This document shows positions 60,924 to 64,000 of a DNA stretch of 64,000 nt, piece after piece. A model generated the notes under the pieces. The model saw nothing but the letters and a program-made list of their open reading frames with translations. It did no database searches and was not told the DNA's origin. Position 1 is the stretch's first letter. The number at the start of each line of letters is the position of its first letter. The position numbers were made by a program, and so were the translations under genes. The stretch spans positions 1-64,000 of the forward strand of contig JAATGP010000033.1 in NCBI GenBank assembly GCA_015654635.1. The letters run 5' to 3'. The stretch comes from Alphaproteobacteria bacterium (GTDB lineage Bacteria; Pseudomonadota; Alphaproteobacteria; Micropepsales; Micropepsaceae).

Positions 60924-62543
60924 TTACGTCAAATCGTGCAGAGCATTGAATGCTTTATGGAGCACGCGCGGATCGAATTTCCCCTTATAGACGGACGGGG
61001 GTTTTCGCTTCAGATCGAGCAATGCATAGACTGCGGCCTGTGCGGAGCGGATCGAATATTCGACAGTAAACACCACATCATCCGGCAACTCACAAAATTG
61101 CCCCATGAAGGCGAGATTGCTCCAGCCCTTCGGGATGACCTGCGGCCGGTCGCTCTTCTCGCGGCGCAGAAACTGGCTGGTGATGAACGGCATCATGCAG
61201 GGGATACAGATGGAAGCCTCTAGGATGGCCGTGGCTTCGGCTTCGATCCGCAGATGTCCGAGAACCTCCGTCATGATCTCGCGCCCGGTGCAGGCCGACA
61301 TCGGTTTCCTGACGAAGTCGCCAGGCTTGTCGACGTGGAGGCCGTAGCCCCAGAATACACCGATATCCTCGGGTTGGCCGATAAAATGCGGCTGGTGGGG
61401 AACCACAATCGAGACCAGCCAGCCGGATTCTGGAAACGTGATCAGGCCACCCTCCCCAGGGACATTACCGGTGATATCTCCAACGAGCCGCAGGAACGAC
61501 GGATCGTGCAACGTGGTGGTGAACGACACCCATTTGGACTCATCGATATGGTCGGTAAACACTGACGGGCGCCCGAACTCCGGTCGGCCCGCAGCGATTT
61601 TCTCCCAAAGCGTCCAGGCTCCGCCGTCTCTTTTACCTTTGAGCGTGGGTGCTGTGTCCATCGTGCCGAGACTGGATGCCTCGGTCATCGACCCCAGGGT
61701 GACAAGGATGAAATCCCGGGCATCGACAAAAATTTCTCCGGTCTGCCCCGCCCGCTCATAAAGGATGCGCGCTACGCTCTTCGTGCCGTCATTCTCGCAG
61801 AACTCCAGGTCGGTAACCCGTGTGTTCAGTGCAAATTTCACACCCCGCTGGTCCAGCCACTTTTGCAGGGGCCGCACCATAGAATCATACTGGTTGTAGG
61901 TGGTCCGCATGATTCCCTGGAGGCGGTTGAAGCCGGCAACCATATGCGCGAACCGCACCAGATAGCGTTTGAATTCGACTGCGCTGTGCCAGGATTGGAA
62001 GGCGAAGGTGGTACACCACATGAGCCAGAAATTGGTCTTGAAGAACGTAGGGTCAAACTGATCGGCTATGCTGCTGCGGCCGAGCAGGCCTTCGGGTTCA
62101 AGCGCCAGCCGCTCAATGGTCAGGATGTGCTTCTCGCTCAAACCGAATTCGGGCGCTGTCTGCCTTTGACCGTCACGGACCAAGCGAGATTTGGACGATG
62201 TCTTCATCGTCTCGTTCCAGGCGAAAATTTCCTGAGTAACAGTCCTGCTCTCGTCGAGCGTCGGGATCGAAGCAAAGAGGCCGTACGTGCAGAGGTATTT
62301 GCTCTCGATCATCCGACCGCCGCGCAGCACATAGCCGGTTTCTGGAGTGCCGGCGCCGTCGAGGCTTCCACCAAGCCTGTCGAGTTCCTCTAGTATGGTG
62401 ATGTTGTGGCCGAAGATGTCGCCGTCCCGGATCAGGAACGCAGCCGCGGCAAGGGAGGCAATGCCTCCTCCCACCAGATAGACTTTCGGGGCGCTCTGTT
62501 CCAAACCTGCCATGGCAAACGCATTCGCTCGACGATCAGTCAT
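60924..62543 (-). CDS. ohyA: Oleate hydratase (MCRA family)
   Basis: About 539-residue FAD enzyme that hydrates oleate to 10-hydroxystearate, a membrane fatty-acid detoxification or tolerance function. The Rossmann motif is VYLVGGGIASLAAAAFLIRDG with ILEELDRLGGSLDGAG, then GGRMIESKYLCTYGLFASIPTLDE. Active-site motifs AFQSWHSAVEFKRYLVRFAH, TRVTDLEF and GWSNLAFMGQFCELPDDVVFTVEYSIRSAQAAVY (cited by its ends) follow. ATG at 62543 is set by AGGAGGTG upstream; earlier ATGs lie in a non-conserved leader. No regulatory gene adjoins. Confidence 0.92.
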   Translation of the reverse strand: MTDRRANAFAMAGLEQSAPKVYLVGGGIASLAAAAFLIRDGDIFGHNITILEELDRLGGSLDGAGTPETGYVLRGGRMIESKYLCTYGLFASIPTLDESRTVTQEIFAWNETMKTSSKSRLVRDGQRQTAPEFGLSEKHILTIERLALEPEGLLGRSSIADQFDPTFFKTNFWLMWCTTFAFQSWHSAVEFKRYLVRFAHMVAGFNRLQGIMRTTYNQYDSMVRPLQKWLDQRGVKFALNTRVTDLEFCENDGTKSVARILYERAGQTGEIFVDARDFILVTLGSMTEASSLGTMDTAPTLKGKRDGGAWTLWEKIAAGRPEFGRPSVFTDHIDESKWVSFTTTLHDPSFLRLVGDITGNVPGEGGLITFPESGWLVSIVVPHQPHFIGQPEDIGVFWGYGLHVDKPGDFVRKPMSACTGREIMTEVLGHLRIEAEATAILEASICIPCMMPFITSQFLRREKSDRPQVIPKGWSNLAFMGQFCELPDDVVFTVEYSIRSAQAAVYALLDLKRKPPSVYKGKFDPRVLHKAFNALHDLT

Positions 62544-63167
62544 GGGGCACCTCCTTACGACCGCGCCAGCATCGGGACGATGCGAGCTGGCCAACCGAGT
62601 TGAATTTGGCCGGATGTCTTTGGCGGCGATGATGCCTCAGGGAGCAACCAGATCCAGGCAGAGCAGGAAGGCTGCCGATACGCCGAGGCATTGATCGCAG
62701 TGTCGACGCCGGGCCGCCGACGATGCAATGAGCGTCCATGCCACGTCGGTAATATTCGCATTTGCCGCAAGACGAGATGCGTGAGATGGGACCGCGACTG
62801 CCAGAGCGGAAAGACGTTACGCTGGTATCGATGGAATAGATGATCCTGACGCCCTCGGGACCAAGGGCTCGACGGGGTATGCAGATCACGACGCCACTCT
62901 TAAAAATGTACGAATTTTGGCCGCAGATACCCACCACGTCGGACGTTCGGTAGTCTGGAGCCAGCGGCACCGGGGCGACCTTCATCAGGGTGACAGTTTG
63001 CAGAGCTGCGAAAAGGCCGAGCCGATCCACGATACCGCGAGAAAGGTAGCCCCAACTAGCGTTCTGATCGAACGTGCCATCGGTCGTCCATTTTGATAGG
63101 TTTATGACGTACGGCAGACGCTCTCGGGAGCAGAATTGAGGTCGCCCCCGGGCACTCCCTCACGCCG
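62544..63167. other. Gene-poor stretch; possible broken exported-protein gene
   Basis: A minus-strand frame from ATG 63080 begins MARSIRTLVGATFLAVSWIG with SAFSQ, a good signal peptide, but stops after 31 codons. A second frame overlapping it (62536-63030) reads on with several Cys. This may be a frameshifted secreted protein, or chance. Nothing else seen. Confidence 0.3.
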
Positions 63168-63338
63168 CTACTTCTTCAGCACGTCCTTTAAGCGGCCAAC
63201 AGCATTCTGAACCGCGCCTTTGGCCTTGTCACTCTTGCCCTCAGCAGTCAGCTTCGTGTCGCCGAAGACCTTACCGGCCGTCTCTTTGATCACGCCTTTG
63301 GTTTCCTTGGCCGCGCCAGCAATGCGATCCTTGTTCAT
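63168..63338 (-). CDS. CsbD-family small protein
   Basis: 56 residues: MNKDRIAGAAKETKGVIKET, AGKVFGDTKLTAEGKSDKAK and GAVQNAVGRLKDVLKK. The charged, Lys/Ala-rich CsbD domain (YjbJ-like general stress protein) is complete. ATG at 63338 with GCGGAG upstream. Typically induced under general stress; molecular role unknown. Confidence 0.88.
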   Translation of the reverse strand: MNKDRIAGAAKETKGVIKETAGKVFGDTKLTAEGKSDKAKGAVQNAVGRLKDVLKK

Positions 63339-63660
63339 GTCATGTCACTCCGCTTGTTGATAACCCATCCGGCAAACTGCTGCCAGCGGGCGGATCCGAA
63401 GCCGCTGAGCGACAGGAATCCGACTAAAAATGCTTTGTAGGCAAGGATATGGAGCTAACGGAGTTACGGGCAGACTCGGAAACTACTCAATCCAGTGGCT
63501 TTTCCAGCGCGCTATACCATTAGCGATATGTGGCCAACCGTGGCAGAATGTTCCTTACTAGACCACCTGGGGGCAGCAGCAGCGGATCTCGGTCATTGCC
63601 GCCTCGGATACGTCAATTACCCTGAAATTCTCCTAGAGATGGTCTGCGCGTGAAAGTGCA
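63339..63660. other. Intergenic stretch, nothing recognised
   Basis: Divergent promoters of the CsbD gene and the CheB-type gene must lie here; no clear motif was identified. Confidence 0.4.
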
Positions 63661-64000
63661 ATGCTGAAAAAACGATCCTCTCAGGCCAAATCGGGTCGCT
63701 CAAGTACACGGGGGGAAGCCCTAGGAGGGCGCGAACCGCCCCATGAACGCGAGTCGCCCCATGAATCAGAGGACTTTCCTGTCGTCGGCATAGGCGCCTC
63801 GGCGGGGGGGCTCGAGGCTTGCACCAAGCTTCTTGGTGCTCTGCCATCCAACAACGGCATGGCTTTCATCCTCGTGCAGCATCTCGATCCCACGCACGAG
63901 AGCATGATGGCGGAGCTGCTGGCCCATCGCACCTCGATGACCGTGGTGCAGGCTACCAATGGCATGCTGCTTGAACGCAAACACCTATACATCATTCCGC
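63661..64000 (+). CDS. CheB(-CheR)-type protein, 5' part
   Basis: Open from ATG at 63661 to the window edge. A basic leader MLKKRSSQAKSGRSSTRGEA is followed by DFPVVGIGASAGGLEACTKL (catalytic Ser), MAFILVQHLDPTHESMMAEL (catalytic His region) and ATNGMLLERKHLYIIP, the start of a CheB methylesterase domain. The long N-terminal leader and this region of the family suggest a CheB-CheR fusion; only the first 113 residues are visible. It is the second CheB-type gene within 5 kb. Confidence 0.85.
   Translation, partial: MLKKRSSQAKSGRSSTRGEALGGREPPHERESPHESEDFPVVGIGASAGGLEACTKLLGALPSNNGMAFILVQHLDPTHESMMAELLAHRTSMTVVQATNGMLLERKHLYIIP

Noticed and set aside
1..64000. CRISPR array
   Set aside because: No regularly spaced direct repeats were seen on reading through the window.

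Overview
The window looks like a GC-rich alphaproteobacterial chromosome carrying a lot of accessory DNA. The signs are Ti-type TraA/TraC/TraD mobilisation genes, an HWE-type histidine kinase, TonB-dependent receptors of the Caulobacter/sphingomonad kind with co-transcribed sulfotransferases, and DUF3363/DUF736/TraF island genes. A genus cannot be named from sequence alone; a Rhizomicrobium-, Caulobacter- or sphingomonad-like soil bacterium fits.

Layout. 1-6 kb: the 3' end of a large-subunit catalase, a truncated NRAMP-type metal transporter fused tail-to-tail to a truncated Ca-binding (EF-hand-like) protein gene, IS5-family debris, a 160-bp inverted-repeat element, and an IS5-type insertion sequence whose transposase has an in-frame amber stop. 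6.6-11.2 kb: a compact mobilisation module (traC and traD divergent from traA, a candidate oriT between them, and a DUF6118-type gene), with no traG. It is followed by the 3' part of a group II intron.

12-31 kb: a phosphorus-scavenging region. A three-gene run of exported enzymes (phosphocholine-type phospholipase C, PHP phosphoesterase, PI-PLC-like protein) sits next to an aminoethylphosphonate operon (DeoR regulator, binding protein, ATPase, double permease, phosphonoacetaldehyde hydrolase PhnX, and a PbfA-like ammonia-lyase). Then comes the regulator PhnF, divergent from the complete C-P lyase core phnGHIJKLM. Two palindromes lie in the phnF-phnG gap. No phnW, phnCDE, phnN or phnP is present in the window.

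31-45 kb: a TonB receptor with two sulfotransferase genes and a U32-like protein; a decayed ROK regulator; then a LacI-controlled locus of a second TonB receptor, LacI, a CNT-type nucleoside transporter and an exported phytase-like esterase. LacI-type palindromes occur in both promoters.

45-56 kb: an integrated element: two XRE regulators, AlpA, a small protein, a large serine recombinase that reads into a tRNA 3' fragment, a DUF3363 relaxase, a lytic transglycosylase, a TraF peptidase, an HTH protein and DUF736. These are followed by scrambled remnants: a three-part chimeric ORF and a second, decayed, inverted relaxase copy.

56-64 kb: an HWE kinase, DUF1328, a CheB-like protein, an IS630-family element with a one-base frameshift, oleate hydratase, CsbD and the start of a second CheB-type protein. 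This has the flavour of a stress or envelope region.

The strongest candidates for something new are the exported phospholipase/phosphoesterase trio beside a two-route phosphonate system that has PbfA but no PhnW, the LacI-controlled nucleoside/phytase-like uptake locus, and the mosaic island with its chimeric ORF, inverted relaxase copies and inverted terminators.
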